Assembly (NCBI RefSeq): GCF_009708005.2
Contig: NZ_CP052757.1
Coordinates: forward strand, 1,922,001 to 1,986,000
DNA from: Cellulosimicrobium protaetiae
GTDB taxonomy: Bacteria > Actinomycetota > Actinomycetes > Actinomycetales > Cellulomonadaceae
Length of the DNA stretch: 64,000 nucleotides
Direction: 5' to 3'
The position numbers and the translations under genes are program-made. The notes below the pieces were generated by a model. That model did not search any database and was not told the origin of the DNA. It was given only the letters and a program-made list of their open reading frames with translations. Below, piece after piece: positions 21,825 through 31,639 of the stretch. Position 1 is the stretch's first letter, and every line of letters starts with the position of its first letter.

Positions 21825-24122
21825 ATGAAGTTCACCGACGGGTACTGGCAGGTCCGACCGGGGATGCACCCGCTCTACGCGGTCGAGGTCGACGACGTCC
21901 GCGCGGACGAGGCGGCCGGCACGCTCACCGTGTACGCGCCGACGGCGAAGATCCGCGGTCGCGGCGACACGCTCAACCGCCCGATGCTCACGACGACGTA
22001 CTCCTCGCCCGCGCCCGGCGTGATCCGCGTGCGCGTCGAGCACCACCAGGGCGCGGTGCGCCGCGGCCCGGCGTTCCAGGTGACCGGCGAGCCCGGGTTC
22101 CGGCCCGAGGTCGAGGTCCACGACGACGTCGCGGTCCTGCGGTCCAAGGACCTCGCCGTGCGCGTGCACCGGGGCGACCGGTGGCGCGTCGACTTCGAGG
22201 CGGACGGCGAGGTGCTGACGTCCTCGCTGCCCAAGTCGGTCGGGCACGTCACGGCCGACGACGGCCGCGCGTGGACGCACGAGCAGCTCGCGCTCGAGCC
22301 GGGCGAGCTCGTCTACGGGCTGGGGGAGCGGTTCGGCCCGTTCGTCAAGAACGGCCAGGTCGTCGACATCTGGAACGAGGACGGCGGCACGTCGAGCGAG
22401 CAGGCGTACAAGTCCGTCCCGCTCTACCTGACGACCAAGGGCTACGGCGTGTTCGTCGAGCACCCGGAGAAGGTCTCGTTCGAGGTCGCGTCCGAGGTGA
22501 ACACGCGCGTCCAGTTCTCCGTCGAGGGCCAGGCGCTCGAGTACCTGGTCATCCAGGGACCGACGCCCAAGGACGTGCTGCGCCGGTACACCGCGCTGAC
22601 CGGCCGCCCGGCGCGCGTGCCCGCGTGGTCGTTCGGGCTGTGGCTCACGACGTCGTTCACGACGAGCTACGACGAGCAGACGGTGAACGGGTTCATCGAC
22701 GGCATGGCCGAGCGCGACCTGCCGCTGTCGGTGTTCCACTTCGACTGCTTCTGGATGCGCGAGTACCAGTGGGTCGACTTCGAGTGGGACCCGCGCACGT
22801 TCCCCGACCCCGAGGGCATGCTGCGCCGCCTGCACGACCGCGGGCTCAAGGTGTGCCTCTGGATCAACCCGTACGTCGCGCAGCGCTCGCCGCTCTTCGC
22901 GGAGGCCGCGGAGCAGGGCTTCCTCGTCAAGCGCGAGGACGGGTCCGTGTGGCAGTGGGACCTGTGGCAGGCGGGCATGGCGCTGGTGGACTTCACCAAC
23001 CCCGACGCGACCGCGTGGTACGTGGGCAAGCTCGAGGGCCTGCTCGACCAGGGCGTCGACTGCTTCAAGACCGACTTCGGCGAGCGGATCCCGGTCGACG
23101 GCATCGCGTGGCACGACGGCTCGGACCCGCGCAAGATGCACAACTACTACGCCCAGCTCTACAACGAGGCGGTCTTCCGCCTGCTGGAGCGCAAGCGCGG
23201 CGAGGGCGACGCGGTGCTGTTCGCGCGGTCCGCGACGGCAGGCGGCCAGCAGTTCCCCGTGCACTGGGGCGGGGACTGCGACTCGACGTACGCGTCGATG
23301 GCCGAGTCGCTGCGCGGCGGCCTCTCGATGTCGATGTCCGGCTTCGGCTACTGGAGCCACGACATGGGCGGCTTCGAGGGCACGCCCGACCCGGGAGTGT
23401 TCAAGCGCTGGACGGCGTTCGGCCTGCTGTCGTCGCACTCGCGCCTCCACGGCTCGGGCTCGGTCCGTGTGCCGTGGGCGTTCGACGACGAGGCCGTCGA
23501 CGTCACGCGCAAGTTCACGCACCTCAAGCTGTCGCTCATGCCCTACCTCGGCCGCGTGGCCGAGGAGGCGCACACCGACGGCGTGCCGATGATGCGCCCG
23601 CTCGCGCTCGAGCTGCCGCACGACCGTGCGGGGTTCACCGCGGACACGCAGTACCTGCTGGGCGACGCGCTGCTCGTCGCGCCGGTCTTCCGTGCCGACG
23701 GCCGCGTCGAGTACTACGTGCCCGAGGGCACCTGGACGCGCCTCGTCCAACCCGACGACGGCCCCGCCCTGAGCGAGACCGTGACGGGTCCGCGCTGGGT
23801 CACCGAGACCCACGGGTTCAGCTCGCTCCCGGTGCTCGTGCGCCCGGGCACCGTCCTCCCGGTGGGCGCCCGCACCGACCGTCCCGACTACGACTGGGCC
23901 GACGGCGTCACGCTGCACGCGTTCGAGCTGCCCGAGGGGTACGACGAGCTCGTGGTCGTCCCGCCGGCGGACGGCGCGCCGGGGGCGACGTTCCGCGTGC
24001 GCCGGTCGGGCACGACGCTCACGGTCTCGTCCGACGACGCCGTGGCCGCCTGGTCCGTGCGGGCCGGCTCCGCGACGGCGGAGGCCCACGGCGCGACGAG
24101 CGTGACGATCGACCTCGGCTGA
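21825..24122 (+). CDS. GH31 glycosidase, probable alpha-xylosidase (YicI-like)
   Basis: A 765-aa cytoplasmic enzyme with no signal peptide, expected to release alpha-linked xylose from imported oligosaccharides. The nucleophile is Asp417 in KTDFGERIP, and the acid/base candidate is Asp484 in [17 protein letters not shown]. Both segments resemble YicI alpha-xylosidases more than alpha-glucosidases. An N-terminal beta-sandwich precedes the barrel. The ATG follows GAAGGAAG. The neighbouring GH1 beta-glucosidase fits dismantling of xyloglucan fragments such as isoprimeverose. The substrate is an inference. Confidence 0.88.
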   Translation: MKFTDGYWQVRPGMHPLYAVEVDDVRADEAAGTLTVYAPTAKIRGRGDTLNRPMLTTTYSSPAPGVIRVRVEHHQGAVRRGPAFQVTGEPGFRPEVEVHDDVAVLRSKDLAVRVHRGDRWRVDFEADGEVLTSSLPKSVGHVTADDGRAWTHEQLALEPGELVYGLGERFGPFVKNGQVVDIWNEDGGTSSEQAYKSVPLYLTTKGYGVFVEHPEKVSFEVASEVNTRVQFSVEGQALEYLVIQGPTPKDVLRRYTALTGRPARVPAWSFGLWLTTSFTTSYDEQTVNGFIDGMAERDLPLSVFHFDCFWMREYQWVDFEWDPRTFPDPEGMLRRLHDRGLKVCLWINPYVAQRSPLFAEAAEQGFLVKREDGSVWQWDLWQAGMALVDFTNPDATAWYVGKLEGLLDQGVDCFKTDFGERIPVDGIAWHDGSDPRKMHNYYAQLYNEAVFRLLERKRGEGDAVLFARSATAGGQQFPVHWGGDCDSTYASMAESLRGGLSMSMSGFGYWSHDMGGFEGTPDPGVFKRWTAFGLLSSHSRLHGSGSVRVPWAFDDEAVDVTRKFTHLKLSLMPYLGRVAEEAHTDGVPMMRPLALELPHDRAGFTADTQYLLGDALLVAPVFRADGRVEYYVPEGTWTRLVQPDDGPALSETVTGPRWVTETHGFSSLPVLVRPGTVLPVGARTDRPDYDWADGVTLHAFELPEGYDELVVVPPADGAPGATFRVRRSGTTLTVSSDDAVAAWSVRAGSATAEAHGATSVTIDLG

Positions 24123-24130
24123 GGACGTAT

Positions 24131-24178
24131 CCTGGGCGAGCACGCTATGGAAGCGCTCCCATGGCATGCTCGCCCAGG
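24131..24178. promoter_or_regulatory. 48-bp near-perfect palindrome over a CebR-type operator before the GH1 gene
   Basis: Outer arms CCTGGGCGAGCA (24131-24142) and TGCTCGCCCAGG (24167-24178) are exact complements. The centre holds TGGAAGCGCTCCCA (24148-24161), one mismatch pair from the CebR-type TGGGAGCGCTCCCA. Overall 21 of 24 base pairs match. It begins 9 bases after the GH31 stop, so it may act both as an RNA terminator and as a repressor site for the beta-glucosidase gene. Confidence 0.75.
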
Positions 24179-24258
24179 TACTCGTCGCACGCGCCGAGCA
24201 CCCCACCGACCACCCGTCGCGGACCGCGTCGTCCGACGACCGAGCAGCGAGGACCCCC

Positions 24259-25749
24259 GTGACCACCGACACCACCGCCCCCGACACCGTCGACACGCAG
24301 TCCGTGCCCGCGCCGTCGGGTCGCCGGACGTTCCCGACCGACTTCCTCTGGGGCTCGGCCACCGCGGCGTACCAGATCGAGGGCGCCGCCGCCGAGGGCG
24401 GCCGCACGCCGTCCATCTGGGACACGTACTCCCACACGCCGGGCCGCACCCTCAACGGGGACACGGGCGACGTGGCCGACGACCACTACCACCGGTGGCA
24501 GGAGGACGTGCGGCACATCGCCGACCTCGGCCTCGGCGCCTACCGGTTCTCGATCTCCTGGTCGCGCGTCCAGCCCGGCGGCACGGGCCCGCTCAACCCC
24601 GAGGGCGTCGCGTTCTACTCGCGCCTCGTCGACGCGCTGATCGAGAAGGGCGTCAAGCCCGTCGTCACGCTCTACCACTGGGACCTCCCGCAGGAGCTCG
24701 AGGACGCGGGCGGCTGGGCCAACCGAGACACCGCGTACGCGTTCGCCGAGTACGCCCGCCACATGGCGCGTGAGCTCGGCGACCGGATCGACACGTGGAC
24801 GACGCTCAACGAGCCCTGGTGCTCCGCGTACCTCGGCTACGGCTCCGGGGTGCACGCGCCCGGCCGTACCGAGCCCGCCGCGGCGCTCGCGGCTGTGCAC
24901 CACCTCAACCTCGCGCACGGGCTCGCCGTCCAGGCGATCCGCGACGAGCTCGGCGAGGACGCGAAGACGTCCGTCACGCTCAACCTCCACGTCATCCGGC
25001 CCGACGACCCGACGTCCGCGGGCGACCTGGACGCCGTGCGGAAGATCGACGCCCTCGCCAACCGGGCGTTCCTCGCCCCCATGCTCGACGGCGAGTACCC
25101 CGCGGACCTGCTCGCCGACACGGCGCACGTGAGCGACTGGTCGTTCGTGCGCGACGGCGACCTCGACACCGTGCGCCAGCCGCTGTCGATCCTCGGTGTC
25201 AACTACTACTCGACCGTGCGCGTGCGCCACTTCTCCGGCGAGGGCGAGCGCTCGGAGAACGACGGGCACGGCGCGTCGAAGCACAGCCCGTGGATCGGCG
25301 TCGACGACGTCGAGTTCGTCCAGCAGCCCGGCCCGTACACCGCGATGGGCTGGAACATCGAGCCCGCCGGCATGACCGAGCTGCTCGTCTCCGTGGCGAA
25401 GACGTACCCGCACCAGCCGATGATGGTCACCGAGAACGGCGCCGCGTTCGCCGACGAGGTCACGGTCGACGCCGACGGGTCCGCCCGCGTGCACGACGAC
25501 CGCCGCGTCGCGTACCTCCACGACCACGTCGACGCCGTGGGCGCCGCGATCGACGCCGGTGCCGACGTGCGCGGGTACTTCGCGTGGTCCCTGCTCGACA
25601 ACTTCGAGTGGGGCTACGGCTACGAGCGCCGCTTCGGGATCATCCGCGTCGACTACGACACGCTCGAGCGCACGTGGAAGGACTCCGCGCACTGGTACCG
25701 CCGCCTCGCGACCTCGAACGAGCTCCCGACGGTCGACGAGACCGCCTGA
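24259..25749 (+). CDS. GH1 beta-glucosidase
   Basis: Cytoplasmic retaining beta-glucosidase of family GH1, 496 aa. The acid/base is Glu185 in TLNEPW, and the nucleophile is Glu392 in VTENGAAF. The N-terminal [16 protein letters not shown] and late [15 protein letters not shown] are family signatures. The GTG at 24259 was chosen because it leaves a short linker, follows a GCGAGGAC ribosome-binding sequence and places the operator palindrome upstream. An earlier in-frame ATG at 24166 lies inside the palindrome. It probably acts on cello- or xyloglucan oligosaccharides imported by operon I. Confidence 0.94.
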   Translation: MTTDTTAPDTVDTQSVPAPSGRRTFPTDFLWGSATAAYQIEGAAAEGGRTPSIWDTYSHTPGRTLNGDTGDVADDHYHRWQEDVRHIADLGLGAYRFSISWSRVQPGGTGPLNPEGVAFYSRLVDALIEKGVKPVVTLYHWDLPQELEDAGGWANRDTAYAFAEYARHMARELGDRIDTWTTLNEPWCSAYLGYGSGVHAPGRTEPAAALAAVHHLNLAHGLAVQAIRDELGEDAKTSVTLNLHVIRPDDPTSAGDLDAVRKIDALANRAFLAPMLDGEYPADLLADTAHVSDWSFVRDGDLDTVRQPLSILGVNYYSTVRVRHFSGEGERSENDGHGASKHSPWIGVDDVEFVQQPGPYTAMGWNIEPAGMTELLVSVAKTYPHQPMMVTENGAAFADEVTVDADGSARVHDDRRVAYLHDHVDAVGAAIDAGADVRGYFAWSLLDNFEWGYGYERRFGIIRVDYDTLERTWKDSAHWYRRLATSNELPTVDETA

Positions 25750-25766
25750 GCCGTCCTGCCTCGACA

Positions 25767-25793
25767 GGCCCGCCCGGTACCCCCGGGCGGGCC
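25767..25793 (+). terminator. Terminator hairpin after the GH1 gene
   Basis: Arms GGCCCGCCCGG (25767-25777) and CCGGGCGGGCC (25783-25793) are exact complements with a 5-base loop, followed by TTCGT. It lies 17 bases after the stop. Confidence 0.8.
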
Positions 25794-25899
25794 TTCGTGC
25801 GCTCGTCGGGTGTGCGTCCGCGGGGTGGGGCTCGCGGGGGCTCCGCGGGTGGGGCTCCGTGGGGGCTCCGCCGGTGGAGCTCCGCGGCGTGCGTCCGCG

Positions 25900-26019
25900 G
25901 GTGGGGCTCCGCGGGCGGGGTCGCGGGTCTACCATCCGGCCGCTCGTGCCTCGCGGCCTCCCGCCAGACCCGCCACGACCCGCGACCCCGCCCGCTCCGC
26001 CCCACCCCGCTCGTCCGTC
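25900..26019 (+). repeat. Structured stem-loop element, copy 1
   Basis: A 47-nt core (25930-25976) is closed by a 30-bp outer stem, 25900-25929 with 25977-26006, interrupted only by a 3-base mismatch. Inside the core GGCCGC (25938-25943) pairs with GCGGCC (25953-25958) around a 9-base loop. Copy 2 (29683-29788) has the same core apart from one base, but its outer stem has a different sequence that is again self-complementary. Both copies are followed by CCCCGCTCGTCCGTC (26005-26019 here). A conserved core with a compensated variable stem suggests a structured RNA or a protein-bound hairpin. Confidence 0.85.
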
Positions 26020-26030
26020 GTCTCGCCACG

Positions 26031-26135
26031 CGAGGTAGAACCGTGGTCCGCCGAAGTAGAACGGTGGTCGCGCGAGGTAGAACCGTGGTCCGGCGAAGTA
26101 GAACCGTGGTTGCGCGGGGTAGAACCGTGGTTGGC
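26031..26135 (+). repeat. 21-bp tandem repeat array, locus A (5 units, one orientation)
   Basis: TAGAA boxes start at 26036, 26057, 26078, 26099 and 26120, exactly 21 bases apart. The unit core is GAGGTAGAACCGTGGT, with AA/GG alternation before the box. The array starts 11 bases after the conserved tail of the stem-loop element. It is followed by GGTGCCCGGC...CGTCGGGTG (from ~26140), which looks like a degenerate version of the core found at loci B and C. No inverted array follows, so this may be a half element. Confidence 0.9.
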
Positions 26136-26378
26136 CGAGAGGGTGCCCGGCTCCGCGTCGGGTGCGGCGCTGTTCGTCGTCACGCTCGTCCTCTCGAGGG
26201 CGGGCGTGACGTTCGTCGCAAGGTTCTGCGCGCCGGGCGCGACACGCCGAAGGAACGCGACACGCCGACGAGTTGGGTGTTCGTCGTGTCCGGATTGGGC
26301 CGGTTCGCCGGGCGTCGGCGCGGAGCCGCACGACGGCGGAGGCGGCCTCACGAGGCGGCCTCACCGGGTCTCACAGGG

Positions 26379-26479
26379 TGTGGACCGACGTCGTCCCCAC
26401 CCTGTGGACGATGCCTCGCCGTCCGCGAGAGGACGCCGTTCGTGGTGCCTCCGGGCGGTGGACGACGGGCTGTGGACGA
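26379..26479. promoter_or_regulatory. Three DnaA-box-like sites upstream of nrdHIEF
   Basis: TGTGGACCG (26379-26387), TGTGGACGA (26403-26411) and TGTGGACGA (26471-26479) match TGTGGACAA, the complement of TTGTCCACA, at 7, 8 and 8 of 9 positions. All are in the same orientation within 100 bases. Confidence 0.45.
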
Positions 26480-26556
26480 GTCCTCCGGAAGGGGTGTCAG
26501 AGGGTGGTGGGACCATGGATCCATGGCTCCTAGCACACCCCGATGGGTGAAGTTCG

Positions 26557-26606
26557 ACCACGACATCTAGTGCGGTGGCGCGGTGTCGACCACTAGGTAT
26601 AGTGGT
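26557..26606. promoter_or_regulatory. Paired NrdR-box candidates before nrdH
   Basis: ACCACTAGGTATAGTGGT (26589-26606) is nearly palindromic and close to the NrdR consensus (ACACTATATATAGTGT type). A weaker box with CACGACATCTAGTG (26559-26572) lies about 32 bases away centre to centre. Two boxes about three helical turns apart are the standard NrdR operator, at which the repressor senses dATP/ATP to control ribonucleotide reductase genes. Confidence 0.7.
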
Positions 26607-26740
26607 TGCACACCCAGGGGGCCGGAGGCCTTCTGGCGAATCACACAGACGTAGTTCCACCGGTGTCCTTCGAGGTCAGAGACGTTTCTCCCTCCCCGAG
26701 GACCGTCCCGGGCAGAGCGCGAGAGACGAGGAGTCACCCC

Positions 26741-26986
26741 ATGAGCGTCACGGTCTACAGCAAGCCGGCTTGCGTTCAGTGCGACGCGACGTACCGCGCT
26801 CTCGACAAGAAGGGCGTCGAGTACACCGTCGTGGACATCAGCCAGGACGCCGAGGCGCTCGAGCTCGTCCGCGGGCTCGGCTACCTGCAGGCGCCCGTGG
26901 TGGTCGCCGGGGACGAGCACTGGTCCGGGTTCCGTCCCGACCAGATCAACGCCCTCGCGCAGAAGGTCTCGCCGGTCGTCGCCTGA
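26741..26986 (+). CDS. nrdH: Glutaredoxin-like protein NrdH
   Basis: An 81-aa thioredoxin-fold electron donor for class Ib ribonucleotide reductase. The redox motif is CVQC (Cys11, Cys14), close to the CMQC/CVQC of known NrdH. The late WSGFRPDQI segment is the NrdH signature that sets it apart from glutaredoxins. The ATG follows GACGAGGAG. It is the first gene of the nrdH-nrdI-nrdE-nrdF set. Confidence 0.97.
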   Translation: MSVTVYSKPACVQCDATYRALDKKGVEYTVVDISQDAEALELVRGLGYLQAPVVVAGDEHWSGFRPDQINALAQKVSPVVA

Positions 26987-27065
26987 CCGGCCTCCCGGGG
27001 CGCCGTGAGGCGCCCCGACCACGTACGGAAGCAGGCGGAGCAGGGCAGGACGGAGGTGCGTCCCC

Positions 27066-27497
27066 GTGGGGTCGCTCGTGTACTTCTCCAGCGTCAGCGA
27101 GAACACGCACCGGTTCGTCCAGCGGCTCGACCTGCCGGCCCTCGGCATGGACGTGCAGCGCATCCCGCTGCGTCCGACCGAGGGCTTCCTGCGCGTCGAG
27201 GAGCCGTACGTGCTCATGGTCCCGACCTACGGGGGCGGCAACGAGGGCGGTGCCGTCCCGCGCCAGGTCGTGAAGTTCCTCAACGACGTGCACAACCGGT
27301 CGTTGATCCGCGGCGTCATCGCGGCGGGCAACACCAACTTCGGCGAGGCGTACTGCATCGCCGGTGACATCATCTCCGCGAAGTGCCAGGTGCCCTACCT
27401 GTACGCCTTCGAACTCCTGGGAACAGCCGAGGACGCCGCGCGCGTCCGCGACGGATTGGGACGATTTTGGCAACGACAGTCACGGATTCCGGCGTGA
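27066..27497 (+). CDS. nrdI: Flavodoxin-like NrdI
   Basis: FMN protein that supplies the oxidant for assembling the Mn2-tyrosyl radical cofactor of NrdF. The 143-aa product has [19 protein letters not shown] at the FMN phosphate site, then [16 protein letters not shown] and [13 protein letters not shown], all typical of NrdI. The GTG start lies 10 bases after GGAGGT. The stop overlaps the preferred nrdE start (GTGA, 27494-27497). Confidence 0.96.
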   Translation: MGSLVYFSSVSENTHRFVQRLDLPALGMDVQRIPLRPTEGFLRVEEPYVLMVPTYGGGNEGGAVPRQVVKFLNDVHNRSLIRGVIAAGNTNFGEAYCIAGDIISAKCQVPYLYAFELLGTAEDAARVRDGLGRFWQRQSRIPA

Positions 27498-29653
27498 GCG
27501 TGGCAGGCGGTGGCACGGTCACCGAGGTGCCGCTGGCGAGCACCCAGCTCGACTTCCACGCGCTCAACGCGATGCTGAACCTCTACGGCCCGAACGGCGA
27601 GATCCAGTTCGACAAGGACCGCGAGGCCGCGCGCGCGTACTTCCTGCAGCACGTCAACCAGAACACGGTGTTCTTCCACGACCTGCAGGAGAAGCTCGAC
27701 TACCTCGTCGAGAACAAGTACTACGACCCGGCCGTGCTGGCGAAGTACGACCGCGCGTTCGTCAAGTCGCTGTTCGAGTTCGCGTACGCCAAGAAGTTCC
27801 GCTTCGAGACGTTCCTCGGCGCGTTCAAGTACTACACGTCGTACACGCTCAAGACGTTCGACGGGAAGCGGTACCTGGAGCGCTTCGAGGACCGCGTGTG
27901 CATGGTCGCGCTCGGCCTCGCGGACGGGAACGAGCAGGCCGCGCTCGACATCGTCGAGGAGGTCATCTCGGGCCGCTTCCAGCCCGCGACCCCGACGTTC
28001 CTCAACGTCGGCAAGGCGCAGCGCGGCGAGCCCGTGTCATGCTTCCTGCTGCGCATCGAGGACAACATGGAGTCCATCGCGCGCGGCATCAACTCCGCGC
28101 TGCAGCTCTCCAAGCGCGGCGGCGGCGTCGCCCTGCTCCTGTCGAACATCCGCGAGCACGGCGCGCCGATCAAGCACATCGAGAACCAGTCGTCGGGCGT
28201 CATCCCCGTGATGAAGCTGCTCGAGGACTCGTTCTCCTACGCGAACCAGCTCGGCGCGCGCCAGGGTGCCGGCGCCGTGTACCTGCACGCGCACCACCCG
28301 GACATCCTGCGGTTCCTCGACACCAAGCGCGAGAACGCGGACGAGAAGATCCGCATCAAGACGCTCTCGCTGGGCGTCGTGATCCCGGACATCACGTTCG
28401 AGCTCGCCAAGAAGAACGAGGACATGTACCTCTTCTCGCCGTACGACGTCGAGCGCGTCTACGGCAAGCCGTTCGCCGACATCTCGGTCACCGAGAAGTA
28501 CGACGAGATGGTCGACGACTCGCGCATCCGCAAGACGAAGATCAAGGCGCGCGACTTCTTCCAGACCATCGCCGAGCTCCAGTTCGAGTCGGGCTACCCG
28601 TACATCATGTTCGAGGACACGGTGAACAAGGCGAACCCGATCAAGGGCCGCATCACCCACTCGAACCTGTGCTCGGAGATCCTGCAGGTCTCGACGCCGT
28701 CGACGTTCAACGAGGACCTCTCGTACGACCACGTCGGCCGCGACATCTCCTGCAACCTCGGCTCGCTGAACATCGCCAAGACGATGGACTCGCCGGACTT
28801 CGCCAAGACGATCGACACCGCGATCCGCGCGCTCACCGCGGTCTCGGACCAGACGAGCATCGAGTCGGTCCCGTCGATCAAGCGGGCGAACGAGGCGGGC
28901 CACGCGATCGGCCTCGGCCAGATGAACCTTCACGGCTACCTCGCGCGCGAGCGGATCCACTACGGGTCCACCGAGGGCGTCGACTTCACGAACATCTACT
29001 TCTACACGGTCGCCTACCACGCGATCGCGGCGTCGAACCGCCTCGCGATCGAGCGCGGGCGCGCGTTCGGCGGCTTCGAGGACTCGAAGTACGCGTCGGG
29101 GGAGTACTTCGACAAGTACACCGACCAGGTGTGGGAGCCCGAGACGGAGCGCGTGCGCCAGCTCTTCGCCGACGCCGGCGTGCACGTGCCGACCCAGGAC
29201 GACTGGAAGGCCCTCAAGGCCTCGGTCATGGAGCACGGGATCTACAACCAGAACCTCCAGGCCGTCCCGCCGACGGGCTCGATCTCCTACATCAACAACT
29301 CGACGTCCTCCATCCACCCGGTGCCGTCGAAGATCGAGATCCGCAAGGAGGGCAAGATCGGGCGCGTCTACTACCCGGCGCCCTACCTGACGAACGACAA
29401 CCTCGAGTACTACGAGGACGCGTACGAGATCGGCTACGAGAAGATCATCGACACGTACGCCGCCGCGACGCAGCACGTCGACCAGGGCCTGAGCCTCACG
29501 CTGTTCTTCAAGGACACGGTCACGACGCGCGACGTCAACCGCGCGCAGATCTACGCGTGGCGCAAGGGCATCAAGACGCTCTACTACATCCGCCTCCGCC
29601 AGATGGCCCTGGAGGGCACGGAGGTCGAGGGCTGCGTCTCGTGCATGCTCTAG
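27494..29653 (+). CDS. nrdE: Class Ib ribonucleotide reductase alpha subunit NrdE
   Basis: Catalytic large subunit that reduces ribonucleoside diphosphates to deoxyribonucleotides. From the GTG at 27494 the product has 719 aa, normal for NrdE, and it lacks the N-terminal ATP-cone found in class Ia. Segments include [30 protein letters not shown] and the C-terminal EGCVSCML with the cysteine pair reduced by NrdH. The frame stays open upstream to 27383 but overlaps nrdI. GTG 27494 is chosen for the GTGA overlap, and a TTG near 27467 is an alternative. Confidence 0.95.
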   Translation: MSVAGGGTVTEVPLASTQLDFHALNAMLNLYGPNGEIQFDKDREAARAYFLQHVNQNTVFFHDLQEKLDYLVENKYYDPAVLAKYDRAFVKSLFEFAYAKKFRFETFLGAFKYYTSYTLKTFDGKRYLERFEDRVCMVALGLADGNEQAALDIVEEVISGRFQPATPTFLNVGKAQRGEPVSCFLLRIEDNMESIARGINSALQLSKRGGGVALLLSNIREHGAPIKHIENQSSGVIPVMKLLEDSFSYANQLGARQGAGAVYLHAHHPDILRFLDTKRENADEKIRIKTLSLGVVIPDITFELAKKNEDMYLFSPYDVERVYGKPFADISVTEKYDEMVDDSRIRKTKIKARDFFQTIAELQFESGYPYIMFEDTVNKANPIKGRITHSNLCSEILQVSTPSTFNEDLSYDHVGRDISCNLGSLNIAKTMDSPDFAKTIDTAIRALTAVSDQTSIESVPSIKRANEAGHAIGLGQMNLHGYLARERIHYGSTEGVDFTNIYFYTVAYHAIAASNRLAIERGRAFGGFEDSKYASGEYFDKYTDQVWEPETERVRQLFADAGVHVPTQDDWKALKASVMEHGIYNQNLQAVPPTGSISYINNSTSSIHPVPSKIEIRKEGKIGRVYYPAPYLTNDNLEYYEDAYEIGYEKIIDTYAAATQHVDQGLSLTLFFKDTVTTRDVNRAQIYAWRKGIKTLYYIRLRQMALEGTEVEGCVSCML

Positions 29654-30865
<1,212 letters not shown>

Positions 30866-30889
30866 GCCCCACGCACTCCTGACAGACCT

Positions 30890-30921
30890 CGAACGGCCGT
30901 CCCCCCGGGGGCGGCCGTTCG
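30890..30921. terminator. Bidirectional terminator between nrdF and the convergent phosphoribosyltransferase gene
   Basis: CGAACGGCCG (30890-30899) pairs with CGGCCGTTCG (30912-30921), with an inner C/G run that can extend the stem. It lies between two convergent genes. Confidence 0.85.
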
Positions 30922-30932
30922 TCGTCGGAGCG

Positions 30933-31493
30933 TCAGTCCTTCGGGCGGGGCTGCGCGCCCGCGACGGGCGGGTCGGCCGACCACGGGAACGTGATCCAGA
31001 GGTCGGTGTCCCTCCACGAGTAGTCCGGCTGGATGATCGTGCGGGGCTTGGTGTAGAGCACCGCGGACCGCGCCTCGGCGCCGTGGGTGCTCAGCATCTC
31101 CATGACCAGGGCGAGGGTCCGGCCCGAGTCGGCGACGTCGTCGACCACGAGCACGTGCGCGCCCGGGAGGTCGGACGTGTCCATGAGCGGCGGGAGCACG
31201 CGCGGGTCGGTGAGGGTCTGGCCGATGTCGGTGTAGAACTCGACGTTGAGCGTCCCGACGCCCTTGGTCCCGAGCGCGTACGCGACCGCACCGCCGGGCA
31301 GGAGCCCGCCGCGCGCGACGGCGACGACGACCTCGGGCCGGAACCCGCTCGCGACGACCTGCTCGGCGAGCTCGCGCGCGGCGACGCCGAACGTCTCCCA
31401 CGTGAGCACCTCGCGCTCGGGCGGGACGGCGGGGCCCGGCGCTGCGCCGTCGTCGGGCACGGAGGAGACCGGGGGCGTGGAGGCGTCCGTCAT
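30933..31493 (-). CDS. Phosphoribosyltransferase-family protein
   Basis: A 186-aa type I PRTase fold. The PRPP-binding loop is VLVVDDVADSGRTLALV. An N-terminal Pro/Ala-rich stretch of about 30 residues precedes it, and the late SWRDTDLWITFPWS resembles the hood region of xanthine/hypoxanthine-type enzymes. It is probably a purine-salvage enzyme, but the base specificity cannot be read. The ATG at 31493 was chosen over an upstream in-frame start (31559) that would extend into GC-rich non-conserved sequence. Confidence 0.83.
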   Translation of the reverse strand: MTDASTPPVSSVPDDGAAPGPAVPPEREVLTWETFGVAARELAEQVVASGFRPEVVVAVARGGLLPGGAVAYALGTKGVGTLNVEFYTDIGQTLTDPRVLPPLMDTSDLPGAHVLVVDDVADSGRTLALVMEMLSTHGAEARSAVLYTKPRTIIQPDYSWRDTDLWITFPWSADPPVAGAQPRPKD

Positions 31494-31588
31494 GGATCGA
31501 GCGTACGTCGCGCGACGCTCACCCCTCGCCCGTCCGGGTCCCGAGCTCCCGGGACCCACGGCCCGCGGTCGCGACGCGCACCCGACGC

Positions 31589-31627
31589 GACGAGGGCCGC
31601 ACCCCGTGGGGGTGCGGCCCTCGTCGG
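31589..31627 (-). terminator. Strong terminator hairpin after the FKBP lipoprotein gene
   Basis: Arms 31589-31606 and 31610-31627 are exact 18-bp complements (CGACGAGGGCCGCACCCC and its partner) with a 3-base loop. It lies 12 bases beyond the stop of the minus-strand FKBP gene. Confidence 0.85.
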
Positions 31628-31639
31628 GTCAGGCAGGAC

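Larger units (their letters stand above)
25794..26740. other. ~950-bp region without a gene, before nrdH
   Basis: No frame here has a plausible start, ribosome-binding site and conserved product. In order it holds degenerate GGGTGGGGCTCCG-type direct repeats (25810-25915), a structured stem-loop element (25900-26019), a five-unit 21-bp tandem array (26031-26135), a stretch with two short CGACACGCCGA repeats (~26239-26265), three DnaA-box-like sites (26379-26479) and paired NrdR-box candidates (26557-26606). The open frames across the array arise only because the 21-bp unit is a multiple of three. Confidence 0.7.

Noticed and set aside
20685-24464. Minus-strand frame of about 1259 codons opposite the permease and GH31 genes
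   Set aside because: It is a high-GC shadow frame with Arg/Ala/Val-biased composition and no domain. The plus strand carries clear permease and GH31 motifs.
25810-26550. Open frames encoding heptads of the EVEPW(S/L) type across the 21-bp array
   Set aside because: The frames are open only because the unit is 21 bp, a multiple of three. They lack a ribosome-binding site, and loci B and C have the units inverted around a core, which a protein-coding origin would not explain.
25794-26740. A remnant insertion sequence or toxin-antitoxin gene in the nrdH upstream gap
   Set aside because: No transposase-like or toxin-like peptide could be read in any frame, and no terminal inverted repeats with target duplication were found.
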